This document shows positions 1 to 9,633 of a stretch of 21,255 nucleotides of DNA, piece by piece. Below the pieces are notes generated by a model. The model searched no databases. It saw only the letters and a list, made by a program, of their open reading frames with translations, and had not been told where the DNA came from. Position 1 is the stretch's first letter, and each line of letters opens with the position of its first letter. Where the stretch lies: positions 1 through 21,255 of the forward strand of contig CALCBC010000003.1 of assembly GCA_937898525.1 (NCBI GenBank), written 5' to 3'. The DNA is from an uncultured Sphingomonadales bacterium (lineage in GTDB: Bacteria > Pseudomonadota > Alphaproteobacteria > Sphingomonadales > Sphingomonadaceae). Both the position numbers and the translations under genes were made by a program.

Positions 1-15
1 ACCTAGCAGCGGCGC

Positions 16-786
16 ATGGCCGAAGCTGGACCGAAGGGCGAACGGATCGCCAAGCTGCTCGCGCGCGCCGGGGTTGCGAGCCGGCGCGAGGTCGAGCGGA
101 TGATCGCCGAGGGACGCGTTGCCCTTAACGGCGCTCCCGTCGAGACCCCGGCGACGATCCTGCGCAACCTCAGGGGCGTGACGGTCGACGGCAAGCCCGT
201 CGCCGCGCCCGAGCGCACGCGGCTGTTCTGCTTCCACAAGCCGCCCGGGCTGATCACCGCCGAGCGCGATCCGCGCGGGCGGCCGACGATCTACGCGGCG
301 CTGCGCAACGCGCTTCCGCCCGGGACGCCGCGGCTGATGCCGATCGGCCGGCTCGACTTCAACACCGAGGGCCTGCTCCTGCTGACCAACGACGGCGGCT
401 TCAAGCGCGAGATGGAGCTGCCCGCCACGGGTGTTCCGCGGACCTATCGCGCGCGCACGTTCGGCCGCATCGGCCAGCCGCAGCTCGAGGCGCTGATCGA
501 AGGGATCGAGATCGACGGCGTGCGCTACGGCCCGATCGACGCCAACCTCGAGCGCCGCACCGGCAACTACCAGTGGATCGAGTTGACCCTGACCGAAGGC
601 AAGAACCGCGAAGTGCGGCGTGTGCTCGAGCACCTCGGCCTCAAGGTAACCCGGCTGATTCGCACCGCCTACGGCCCGTTCGCGCTCGGCGACCTCCCGC
701 GCGGCGCGGCGGTCGAAATCCGCAAGGAACAACTCGACCGCTTCAGGAGCGGGCTCAGGTCCTCAAGGAAACGGGCGGGAGCATGA
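16..786 (+). CDS. rluB: 23S rRNA pseudouridine synthase, RluB/RsuA family
   Basis: This 256-residue protein isomerises a uridine of ribosomal RNA to pseudouridine, and the best guess within the RsuA/RluB/RluE/RluF family is RluB (23S U2605). An N-terminal S4 RNA-binding domain spans about residues 9-60 (KLLARAGVASRREVERMI). The family signature GRLDFNTEGLLLLTNDG follows, with catalytic Asp at residue 114. A conserved GKNREVRR segment lies near residue 195. The length suits RsuA/RluB proteins without a long basic tail. The start ATG is the first in frame, only 15 bases into the window, so upstream context is not visible. The stop overlaps the rsmD start (ATGA), which implies translational coupling of two rRNA-modification genes. 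The family is certain; assignment to RluB rather than RsuA is probable. Confidence 0.9.
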   Translation: MAEAGPKGERIAKLLARAGVASRREVERMIAEGRVALNGAPVETPATILRNLRGVTVDGKPVAAPERTRLFCFHKPPGLITAERDPRGRPTIYAALRNALPPGTPRLMPIGRLDFNTEGLLLLTNDGGFKREMELPATGVPRTYRARTFGRIGQPQLEALIEGIEIDGVRYGPIDANLERRTGNYQWIELTLTEGKNREVRRVLEHLGLKVTRLIRTAYGPFALGDLPRGAAVEIRKEQLDRFRSGLRSSRKRAGA

Positions 787-1334
787 GGGTTATCGCCGGC
801 GAATGGCGCCGCCGCCTGCTGCAGGCACCGCCGGGCGACGCGACGCGCCCGACCGCCGACCGCACGCGCGAGACGCTGTTCGCAATGCTCGCCAGCCGGC
901 TCGGCAGCTTCGAGGGGCTCGCGGTCGCCGACCTGTTCGCGGGCTCGGGCGCGCTCGGGCTCGAGGCGCTGTCGCGCGGGGCGGCGACGTGTCTGTTCGC
1001 CGAGCACGACCCGCCGGCGATTCGCGCGCTACGGACCAACATCGCCAATTTCCGGGCGCAGCAGCGCTGCGATGTGCGTGCGGGATCGGTGATGCAGCTC
1101 GGCCCGGCAGCGCGGCCCTACGACCTCATACTGCTCGATCCGCCCTACGGGACGGGCGCGGGCGCGGTCGCGCTCGACCGGCTGCAGCGGCTCGGCTGGA
1201 TCGGAGAGGCCACCTGGATCGCGCTCGAAACCGCGCACGACGAGAAGGTGCAGGTCAGAGGCCTCGAGATCGAAGCCGACCGCAAGGTCGGCCGCGCGAA
1301 GATCACCCTCTTGCGACAGGCCGCCCCAGGATAA
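783..1334 (+). CDS. rsmD: 16S rRNA (guanine(966)-N2)-methyltransferase RsmD
   Basis: The 183-residue product is the SAM-dependent methyltransferase that modifies G966 of 16S rRNA in the 30S subunit. The N-terminus MRVIAGEWRRRLL followed by RPTADRTRETLF is typical of RsmD. The SAM-binding motif I reads DLFAGSGALGLEALSRGA, and the catalytic motif IV is LLDPPYGTG. The reading frame is open further upstream, but the ATG at 783 matches the family N-terminus and overlaps the rluB stop by four bases, so it was chosen. The last 32 bases overlap the end of the convergent MFS transporter gene. Confidence 0.93.
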   Translation: MRVIAGEWRRRLLQAPPGDATRPTADRTRETLFAMLASRLGSFEGLAVADLFAGSGALGLEALSRGAATCLFAEHDPPAIRALRTNIANFRAQQRCDVRAGSVMQLGPAARPYDLILLDPPYGTGAGAVALDRLQRLGWIGEATWIALETAHDEKVQVRGLEIEADRKVGRAKITLLRQAAPG

Positions 1335-2568
1335 CGCCGAGCAGCGTCAGCAGTCCGGCCACGCTGAGGAACAGGCCGACCAGCCAGACGCCGCCGCTCG
1401 CACTGAGCATCTGAGCAGCGATCGGCGCCACCGCACCGCCGACGATGCCGCCGCCGTTGAACGCGATCGACATGCCCGTGTAGCGCACGGTCACCGGGAA
1501 CAGCGTCGGCATCCATCCGCCGAGCGGACCGTAGACGAAGCCCATCACCACGAGGCCCGCGGCCAGCGTCGCGAACACCAGCGCAAGCGAGCCGCCGGCG
1601 AGGGCCGGCCCGAACACGAGACCGAGCACGATCGTCGCCACCGACCCGCAGGCGAGCATCCACCGCGGGCTGATGCGGTCGGAGCCGACCGCCGCCCAGA
1701 CGATCCCGAGCGCGAGGAACAGGTTGGCGGCCAGCTGCAAGGCAAGGATGGTCTCGCGCGAATAGCCGCGCTCGGCCGTCATGTGGCTCAGCGCGAAGGC
1801 GGTCGAGAGGTAGAAGATCGCGAACGCCGAGACCACGCCCGCGCTCGCCGCCAGCGTCGGCCCGGGGTGCTCGCGCAGCACCGTCCCGAGCGGAACCCGG
1901 GGCGGCGGCGCCTTTTCGAGCGCTTCGCGGAACGCCGGCGTCTCGCCGATCCGCAGCCGCACCCACAGCCCGAGCGCAACCAGCACCGCCGAGAGCAGGA
2001 ACGGCACCCGCCAGCCCCAGCTTACGAAATCGTCTTCCGACAGCCACAGCCCGAGCAGCAGGAACAGGCCGTTGGCGGCGAGGAAGCCGACCGGGGCGCC
2101 GAGCTGCGGGGCGGAACCGAAGCGCGATTCCCAGCCCTTCGGCGCGTTCTCGACCGCGAGCAGCGTCGCCCCGCCCCATTCGCCGCCGAGGCCGAAGCCC
2201 TGCCCGAAACGCAGGATGCACAGCAGCAGCGGGGCGACCCAGCCGATCATGCCATAGGTCGGCAGGAAGGCGATCAGCAGCGTCGAGATGCCCATCAGCA
2301 ACAGCGAAGCGACCAGCGTCGACTTGCGGCCGAGGCGGTCGCCGAAGTGGCCGAAGGCGATCGCACCGACCGGCCGCGCGACGAACGCGAGGCCGAAGCT
2401 CATGAAGCTCAGCAGCTGCTGCGCCGCGGCGCTCTCGGCGGGGAAGAACAGCGGCCCGAACACGAGCGCGGCTGCCGTCGCGTAGACGTAGAAGTCGTAG
2501 AACTCGACCGCCGTCCCGACGAGCGATGCCGCCAGCACGCGGCGATGTTCACGCAGCGGTGATGCCAT
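1303..2568 (-). CDS. MFS transporter, metabolite:H+ symporter (MHS)-like
   Basis: This 421-residue inner-membrane transporter has the expected 12 hydrophobic segments. The N-terminus carries the MHS hallmark EFYDFYVYATAAALVF in the first helix. The loop motif GDRLGRKS lies between helices 2 and 3, and RFGQGFGLGGEWGG lies in helix 4. MHS members (ProP, ShiA, KgtP, citrate transporters) take up compatible solutes or organic acids with protons. The substrate cannot be read from sequence. The ATG at 2568 is preceded by a GGGAGGG Shine-Dalgarno about 10 bases upstream. It lies 58 bp downstream of the small exported protein gene on the same strand and may be co-transcribed with it. Its 3' end overlaps rsmD. 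Confidence 0.88.
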   Translation of the reverse strand: MASPLREHRRVLAASLVGTAVEFYDFYVYATAAALVFGPLFFPAESAAAQQLLSFMSFGLAFVARPVGAIAFGHFGDRLGRKSTLVASLLLMGISTLLIAFLPTYGMIGWVAPLLLCILRFGQGFGLGGEWGGATLLAVENAPKGWESRFGSAPQLGAPVGFLAANGLFLLLGLWLSEDDFVSWGWRVPFLLSAVLVALGLWVRLRIGETPAFREALEKAPPPRVPLGTVLREHPGPTLAASAGVVSAFAIFYLSTAFALSHMTAERGYSRETILALQLAANLFLALGIVWAAVGSDRISPRWMLACGSVATIVLGLVFGPALAGGSLALVFATLAAGLVVMGFVYGPLGGWMPTLFPVTVRYTGMSIAFNGGGIVGGAVAPIAAQMLSASGGVWLVGLFLSVAGLLTLLGVILGRPVARG

Positions 2569-2626
2569 TCCCGGCCCTCCCTCGGAAAGGGGGCTGCGGC
2601 GGAACGGTCAGCGTGTCAAGCGCGGC

Positions 2627-2983
2627 TCAGCGGCCGGACGGCGCCGACGGCTCGCCCTGCGCCGGTTCGGCGTCCTCGTCTGCCGCGCCCGGATTGCGGC
2701 AAGAGTCCTGGAGCGTTTCGCTGCACGGCGGATAGGTTCGGTTGAAGGCCGCCGGCGGTGGTGGCTCGAGATTGCCTGGATAGATCGTGACGATCGTGTC
2801 GGGTTCACCTGGCCGCGTGGCACGCTCGATGCGCTTGACCGGCGGGCCTGGAATTGCCCGCGCGTTGGCTTCGGCGGCTGTCTCAGGCAAGGGCACCGCC
2901 GCGCTCGGGGGCGGCGTGTCCGGGACGATCTGCGCAAGTACCAGAATCACCGCCGCGACGGGAAGCAGGGCAAAACTAGACAT
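2627..2983 (-). CDS. Small exported proline-rich protein, paralogue B
   Basis: A 118-residue protein of unknown function. A hydrophobic N-terminus (about residues 4-20, FALLPVAAVILVLAQIV) could act as a signal peptide or a membrane anchor, although it lacks basic residues before the hydrophobic core. The rest is proline- and glutamate-rich and probably disordered. The exception is a conserved block around residues 68-100 with the pattern PGN-x5-PPPxAxNxTYPxCxxxLQDxCxNPG and two cysteines. The same block occurs in the neighbouring upstream gene, so the two are tandem paralogues. The ATG follows a GAGGTG Shine-Dalgarno that lies inside one arm of a 13-bp inverted repeat. I recognise the style from sphingomonad hypothetical proteins but cannot give a function. 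Confidence 0.72.
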   Translation of the reverse strand: MSSFALLPVAAVILVLAQIVPDTPPPSAAVPLPETAAEANARAIPGPPVKRIERATRPGEPDTIVTIYPGNLEPPPPAAFNRTYPPCSETLQDSCRNPGAADEDAEPAQGEPSAPSGR

Positions 2984-3040
2984 GGGGCACCTCGTTCATC
3001 TCTGCCGGTACCGTTACCGCTGGCGAGCGAGGTGCCCCAT
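2982..3040 (-). repeat. 13-bp inverted repeat covering the start of paralogue B
   Basis: Arms ATGGGGCACCTCG (2982-2994) and CGAGGTGCCCCAT (3028-3040) are perfect complements separated by 33 bases. In the minus-strand transcript the downstream arm contains the Shine-Dalgarno GAGGTG and the AU of the paralogue B start codon. The hairpin would therefore hide the ribosome-binding site of the second gene. The loop has its own GGTA/TACC pairing potential. No U-tract follows, so it does not look like an intrinsic terminator. A regulatory role is inference; the repeat itself is plain in the sequence. Confidence 0.75.
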
Positions 3041-3061
3041 TCGTATTGGTCCCGAGGAGTG

Positions 3062-3469
3062 TCAGCCGCCGTGGTCGGCCGTGTCGCGCTCACTGGCGGG
3101 TTCGCCCGGCCAGTAGCTGAGAGCGCGCGGGCGACCGGGAGCGCCGCCTTCACCGGGATTCTGGCAGTCGTCCTGCAGCTTCGCCGTGCAGACCGGGTAG
3201 GTCTTATTATACGCCTGCGGCGGCGGTGCCGACGCGTTGCCGGGATGGTCCGTCACCACCGTGGCGGGCTGGTCGGGGCTCGGCGAAGGAATGACGCGGG
3301 TCGTCGGCGGGGCTGGCTGGGCCTGAGCATTGGCCTCCTCCGCGCTCTGCGGGAGGGGTTCGTCCGCAGCCGTCGTCTGCGGTGCGGGATCGCTCGTGGC
3401 CTGCGCGCTCAAAGCGGCGGGAAGTGCCGTCGTGGCCAGCGCGGCGGCGGCAAACATGAAGGTACGCAT
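3062..3469 (-). CDS. Small exported proline-rich protein, paralogue A
   Basis: A 135-residue protein with a clear Sec signal peptide (MRTFMFAAAALATTALPAALSAQA), with predicted cleavage after AQA at residue 24. The mature part is rich in Pro, Ala, Gln and Thr. It carries the block HPGN-x4-PPPQAYNKTYPVC followed by LQDDCQNPG, which matches the block in paralogue B, including both cysteines (a possible disulfide). The ATG has a GGAGA Shine-Dalgarno about 8-12 bases upstream. About 34-60 bases upstream lies an EcfG-type promoter, so the gene is probably part of the general stress response. Its likely location is the periplasm or exterior. Its molecular function is unknown. Confidence 0.75.
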   Translation of the reverse strand: MRTFMFAAAALATTALPAALSAQATSDPAPQTTAADEPLPQSAEEANAQAQPAPPTTRVIPSPSPDQPATVVTDHPGNASAPPPQAYNKTYPVCTAKLQDDCQNPGEGGAPGRPRALSYWPGEPASERDTADHGG

Positions 3470-3502
3470 GATAAGGTCTCCGTAAGGATGGAACGCGGGC
3501 GG

Positions 3503-3528
3503 AACGATCCGCCGGTCGCGCTTGTTCC
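3503..3528 (-). promoter_or_regulatory. EcfG (general stress sigma factor) promoter
   Basis: Read on the minus strand the sequence is GGAAC (3528-3524), 17 bases, then CGTT (3506-3503). This matches the GGAAC-N16/17-CGTT consensus of the alphaproteobacterial general stress sigma factor EcfG/SigT. Transcription would start near 3496, giving a leader of about 27 nt before paralogue A that contains the GGAGA Shine-Dalgarno. The orientation, spacing and leader length all fit. The divergent pcrA gene shares this 117-bp intergenic region, but no matching element points toward it. Confidence 0.8.
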
Positions 3529-3586
3529 GCTGACCTGCCGGCCGCCGAGGCTTGCGCGGACCGGCGGTGTTCCCTAGCTGTTCACG

Positions 3587-5890
<2,304 letters not shown>

Positions 5891-5904
5891 CGCTGGGCAA
5901 TGCG

Positions 5905-5926
5905 GAAAACCCGGCTCAGAGAGCCG
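5905..5926 (-). terminator. Intrinsic terminator of rhlE
   Basis: On the minus strand, CGGCTC-TCT-GAGCCG forms a 6-bp GC-rich stem with a 3-base loop, followed by GGTTTTCC. The stem overlaps the rhlE stop codon (5916-5918). The U-run is short, so efficiency is uncertain. No U-tract is present in the plus direction for pcrA. Confidence 0.5.
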
Positions 5927-7265
5927 ACAGGCTGAGGAAGCTCGGGACCGGGCCGTTCCAGTCGCCCGGCTCATCGGCTTCCTCGATCTCGGGCTCGTGG
6001 CCCGGTTCCTTGCGAGGTTCGCTCCGGCGCGCGCGCTTGCGCGGTTCCTCGGCGCGCTCGCTGCTCTCGCGGCGCGGCTTGTCGGACTTGCGCTCGCGGC
6101 TTCCGCGCCTGGGCTTCTCGGACGGAGGCTCGTCAGCTTCGGCGCCGCCCTCACCCAGCTCGAAAACCGGGATCTGCAGGCCCGTAAGCTTCTCGACGTT
6201 GGCGATCGCCTCGGCGTCCTCGGGCGTTACCAGCGTGAACGCGCGGCCCTTGGCACCGGCGCGGCCAGTGCGGCCGATGCGATGGACATAGTCGTCGGGA
6301 TGCCACGGCGTGTCGAAGTTGAACACGTGGCTGACGCCCTTGATGTCGAGCCCGCGTGCGGCGACGTCCGAGGCGACGAGGATGTTGATCTCGCCGCTCT
6401 TGAACCGCTCGAGCTCGGCGATGCGGCTCGCCTGGTCCATGTCGCCGTGAATCTCGCCCGAGCGAAACCCGTGGCGGCGCAGGCTCTTGTTGAGCTCGCG
6501 CACCGTGGTCTTGCGGTTGGCGAAGATGATCGCGGTCTGCACCTGGTCGGTCTCGAGCAGGTGACGCAGGACCTCGCGCTTGTTGCGCGACGAGGTCATG
6601 ACCTTGTGCTGGGCGATATTGGTGTTCGCCGTCGCCGGTCTCGCAACCTCGATGTACTTGGGGTTCGACAGGAACCGGTCGGCGAGCTTCTTGATCGGCG
6701 GCGGCATGGTCGCCGAGAACAGGAGGGTCTGGCGGTTGCCGGGCAGCTTCTCGCAGATGAACTCGATGTCGGGGATGAAGCCCATGTCGAGCATGCGATC
6801 CGCTTCGTCGATCACCAGCAGTTCGCACCCGGTGAGCAGGATCTTGCCGCGCTCGAACAGGTCCATCAGCCGGCCCGGTGTGGCAATCAGCACGTCGACG
6901 CCCTCGTCTAGCGCCTTGACCTGGTCGCCCATCTGCACGCCGCCGATCAGCAGCGCCATCTTGAGGTCGTGGTTCTTGCCGTACTTCTCGAAGTTCTCGG
7001 CCACCTGCATCGCCAGCTCGCGGGTCGGTTCGAGGATCAGCGAGCGCGGCATGCGCGCACGCCGGCGGCCGTGATGCAGGATGTCGATCATCGGCAGCAC
7101 GAAGCTCGCGGTCTTGCCGGTGCCCGTCTGCGCGATCGCGATCAGGTCCTTCATCATCAGGACCTGCGGGATCGCCTGCGCCTGGATCGGCGTCGGCTCG
7201 CGATAGCCGGCAGCCTCGACCGCCTGCAACAATTCGTCTGAGAGGCCGAGATCGGCGAAATTCAT
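5916..7265 (-). CDS. rhlE: DEAD-box RNA helicase, RhlE-like
   Basis: This 449-residue ATP-dependent RNA helicase is probably involved in ribosome assembly, RNA decay and cold adaptation. The motifs run in order: Q-motif REPTPIQ (about 23-29), Walker A AQTGTGKT (45-52), PTRELA (80-85), TPGR (129-132), DEAD (153-156), SAT (184-186), ARGLDI (303-308) and HRIGRTGR (328-335). The tail after residue 372 is a charged, arginine-, serine- and glutamate-rich region that probably contacts RNA. It ends in a tryptophan-containing motif DWNGPVPSFL of the kind sphingomonad RhlE proteins carry. The 5' leader contains a strong GC hairpin. Confidence 0.94.
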   Translation of the reverse strand: MNFADLGLSDELLQAVEAAGYREPTPIQAQAIPQVLMMKDLIAIAQTGTGKTASFVLPMIDILHHGRRRARMPRSLILEPTRELAMQVAENFEKYGKNHDLKMALLIGGVQMGDQVKALDEGVDVLIATPGRLMDLFERGKILLTGCELLVIDEADRMLDMGFIPDIEFICEKLPGNRQTLLFSATMPPPIKKLADRFLSNPKYIEVARPATANTNIAQHKVMTSSRNKREVLRHLLETDQVQTAIIFANRKTTVRELNKSLRRHGFRSGEIHGDMDQASRIAELERFKSGEINILVASDVAARGLDIKGVSHVFNFDTPWHPDDYVHRIGRTGRAGAKGRAFTLVTPEDAEAIANVEKLTGLQIPVFELGEGGAEADEPPSEKPRRGSRERKSDKPRRESSERAEEPRKRARRSEPRKEPGHEPEIEEADEPGDWNGPVPSFLSLSAL

Positions 7266-7296
7266 AGGTTCTCAATGTCCGGATCGGGAGCGGCTT

Positions 7297-7319
7297 GCCC
7301 GCCCTTGCCCCGGGCGGGC
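7297..7319 (-). promoter_or_regulatory. GC-rich hairpin in the rhlE 5' leader
   Basis: GCCCGCCC (7297-7304) and GGGCGGGC (7312-7319) form an 8-bp all-GC stem with a 7-base loop, about 32 bases upstream of the rhlE start. No U-tract follows in either direction. A weaker stem, GCCGCG-ACG-CGCGGC, lies at 7329-7343. The location suggests a leader structure, possibly temperature- or helicase-responsive, but that is inference. Confidence 0.5.
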
Positions 7320-7343
7320 CCGAGAGCCGCCGCGACGCGCGGC

Positions 7344-7372
7344 GCCTAAGACCCGCCGCCTGTGAAAGTCAA
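7344..7372 (-). promoter_or_regulatory. Possible rhlE promoter
   Basis: On the minus strand, TTGACT (7372-7367) is a good -35 element. Seventeen bases on, the -10 position reads TTAGGC (7349-7344), which is a poor match. This is the only -35-like element in the 124-bp gap upstream of rhlE. Confidence 0.3.
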
Positions 7373-7389
7373 GGAAACGAGTGTATCGC

Positions 7390-7968
7390 TCAGTCGCGCA
7401 CCGCGACAAGGCGATTGAACTGCGCGACGCGGCAACTGGCACCCGCGCGCGACTGCAGCAGGTCGCGATTGGCACAGAGCTGCCCGTCATCGCTGCGTTC
7501 GACGTAGAAGCCGGCATAATAGGCGCGCGGGCTGCAGGCCCGCTCGAGCGCGGCGCTGAGGATCCGGCGGTCGCGCATGAACAGCAGCAGCCGGTTCTGC
7601 TCGGGCGCCGGCTGGACGCCGACGATGCCCGAGAGCGGCACGCATCCGCGAAGCCGCTCCTCGCGGAAACTGGCCGACGAGGCACGACCGGCGAGGTCGG
7701 CCATCATCTCCTGACGGGCTGCCGGAGAGCTCGGCGTGATGCGCACGATGACTCGCTGCTCGATCCGGACCTGGCCGGCCCGTGGTATCTGGCGAGCCCT
7801 CCTCAACACCTCGAACGGCTCCTTGGTCGCCGCGTCGAAGCCGTGCGACACGCCGGTGGGCTCAACCGCCATGGCGGCCTGCGAAGCCTCGCTGTCAGCC
7901 AAACTCTCGCTCGCTACTGCAGGTAGCAGCAGCGCCAACGGCGAGAGGAAGACGACAAAAGCGTTCAT
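7390..7968 (-). CDS. Secreted protein of unknown function, sphingomonad-type
   Basis: A 192-residue protein beginning with a hydrophobic segment (MNAFVVFLSPLALLLPAVA) that reads as a signal peptide. The mature part contains RIEQRVIVRITP, then four cysteines in GCVPL, RACSP, QLCANRD and ASCRV, and an aromatic patch AYYAGFYV. The arrangement (QRVIVRI, GCVP, ACSP-xx-YYAGFY, CANRD-xxx-SRxGxSCxVxxF) resembles a family of uncharacterised sphingomonad secreted proteins known to me only as hypotheticals. The four cysteines suggest two disulfides. An alternative GTG start at 8022 has a better Shine-Dalgarno (GAGGGA, 6-base spacing) and would add 18 residues before the hydrophobic core; the ATG at 7968 has none. 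The start is therefore unsettled. Confidence 0.7.
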   Translation of the reverse strand: MNAFVVFLSPLALLLPAVASESLADSEASQAAMAVEPTGVSHGFDAATKEPFEVLRRARQIPRAGQVRIEQRVIVRITPSSPAARQEMMADLAGRASSASFREERLRGCVPLSGIVGVQPAPEQNRLLLFMRDRRILSAALERACSPRAYYAGFYVERSDDGQLCANRDLLQSRAGASCRVAQFNRLVAVRD

Positions 7969-8106
7969 CGGAGAGAGATCACTCGTATCGGGCTCGCTGC
8001 GTTGGGCACCGCCCCGCGGCACCCCGCTTCCCTCTAAGGCGGCACATTGAATGTCGGCTTAACTCGGGATTTGCAAGCCGGATGCCCCGCTGGCAAAGGC
8101 GACGGC

Positions 8107-9540
8107 ATGAGCGACACCGAGGCCTTCCTCGCGGCTGCTGCCGCACTGCTTGGCGAGCGCGGACTGACCCGTGACCCGGAGCTGATGCAGCCGTGGCTGA
8201 CCGACTGGCGTGGCCGCTTCACCGGCCGGGCGCTGGCGCTTGCCTCACCGGCTTCCACGGCTGAAACGGCGGCGCTGGTCCGACTGTGCGCAGAGCACGG
8301 CGTGCCGATCGTCCCCCAGGGTGGAAACAGCGGCATGTCCGGGGGCGCAACGCCCGACCCCAGCGGCGAGGCGCTGTTGCTGTCGATGAGGCGCATGAAC
8401 GCGATACGCCGCCTCGACCCCCAGGCTCGCGAGGCGACCTGCGAGGCCGGCGTGATCCTCCAGTCGCTGCACGAGGCGGCAGAGGCCGAAGGGCTGCGCT
8501 TCCCGCTGACGCTCGGCGGCAAGGGATCCGCGACGATCGGCGGCCTGATCTCGACCAATGCCGGGGGGACCCAGGTCCTGCGCCATGGCTCGATGCGCAC
8601 CCAGGTGCTCGGGATCGAGGCGGTGCTCGCGGACGGCAGCGTGTTCGACGCGCTCACGCCGCTCAAGAAGGACAACCGCGGGTTCGATCTCAAGCAGCTG
8701 CTGATCGGTTCGGAAGGAACGCTGGGTATCGTCACGGCCGCCACGCTGCGGCTGCTCCCCGCGCTCGCCGACCGGGCGGTGCTGTGGGCCGGGCTCGGCT
8801 CGATCGGGGATGCGCGGACACTGCTGCTCCACGCGGAAACGATCGTCGGCGATGCGCTCGAAGGGTTCGAGGTCATGCCGCGGCACAGCCTCGAGGCGGT
8901 GCTCGCGCATGTGCCCGGGTCGCGCTCTCCGCTAGGCGGCGAGCACGAATGGCACGCGCTGATCGAGCTCGCCGCCGACGCCGCGCATGCCCAGGAGCTG
9001 CCCGATCTCGCGCGCAAGTTGCTCGAAAGCGCGTTCGAGGCGGGCCTCGTCGAGGACGCGACGATCGCCGCCAACGAAGCGCAGGCCGAGCGATTCTGGC
9101 TGCTGCGCGACGAGATCGCCCCGGCCGAGCGGGCGCTCGGCCCCGCGATGCAGCACGACATCTCGGTGCCTGTCGCGCGGATGGCCGAATTCGTCGATGC
9201 CGCGATCCCCGAGGTCGAGGCACGCTTCCCCGGCAACAAGGCCGTCGCCTTCGGGCATCTCGGCGACGGCAACGTTCATTTCCACGTGCTCGCCCCGAAG
9301 GGGGCCGTTCGCGGCGAATGGGAAGAGCGTGAAGGCAAGGCAATCAGTGCCTTCGTGCACGACCTGGTGACGCAATGGGGCGGTTCGATCAGCGCAGAGC
9401 ATGGCATCGGCCAGCTCAAGCGCGACGAGCTCGCGCGGCTCGGCGATCCGGTGCACCTCGCGATCCTGCGCAGCGTCAAGCGCGCGCTCGATCCGCGCGG
9501 ATTGCTCAATCCGGGCAAGCTCGTCCCGCCCGAAGGCTGA
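8107..9540 (+). CDS. FAD-linked 2-hydroxyacid dehydrogenase, GlcD/D2HGDH family
   Basis: This 477-residue flavoprotein oxidises a D-2-hydroxyacid and passes electrons onward. The PCMH-type FAD-binding domain holds VPIVPQGGNSGMSGG (about 66-80), the segment STNAGGTQVLRHGSMR, and LLIGSEGTLGIVT. The C-terminal FAD-oxidase domain holds HLGDGNVHFHV (about 378-388) and EHGIGQLKR, then ends with the typical LDPRGLLNPGKL. Substrate candidates are D-2-hydroxyglutarate, D-lactate or glycolate; the overall look is closest to D2HGDH/D-lactate dehydrogenases. No glcE/glcF partners lie nearby, which argues against glycolate oxidase. The ATG at 8107 gives a family-typical N-terminus; a TTG at 8047 would add 20 unlikely residues. 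The gene is divergent from the secreted protein gene. Confidence 0.87.
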   Translation: MSDTEAFLAAAAALLGERGLTRDPELMQPWLTDWRGRFTGRALALASPASTAETAALVRLCAEHGVPIVPQGGNSGMSGGATPDPSGEALLLSMRRMNAIRRLDPQAREATCEAGVILQSLHEAAEAEGLRFPLTLGGKGSATIGGLISTNAGGTQVLRHGSMRTQVLGIEAVLADGSVFDALTPLKKDNRGFDLKQLLIGSEGTLGIVTAATLRLLPALADRAVLWAGLGSIGDARTLLLHAETIVGDALEGFEVMPRHSLEAVLAHVPGSRSPLGGEHEWHALIELAADAAHAQELPDLARKLLESAFEAGLVEDATIAANEAQAERFWLLRDEIAPAERALGPAMQHDISVPVARMAEFVDAAIPEVEARFPGNKAVAFGHLGDGNVHFHVLAPKGAVRGEWEEREGKAISAFVHDLVTQWGGSISAEHGIGQLKRDELARLGDPVHLAILRSVKRALDPRGLLNPGKLVPPEG

Positions 9541-9633
9541 CGGCTTGCGCAGGCGAAGTTCGCCCTCTAAACCGCGCCGATTTCAAACCGGGGCCATGGC
9601 TCCGGCAAATGCAATCTGCCTTACCGGAGAGAG

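Noticed and set aside
8034..9272. Serine-rich minus-strand frame opposite the FAD dehydrogenase
   Set aside because: The Ser/Ala/Pro-rich sequence without structure is a codon-bias artefact.
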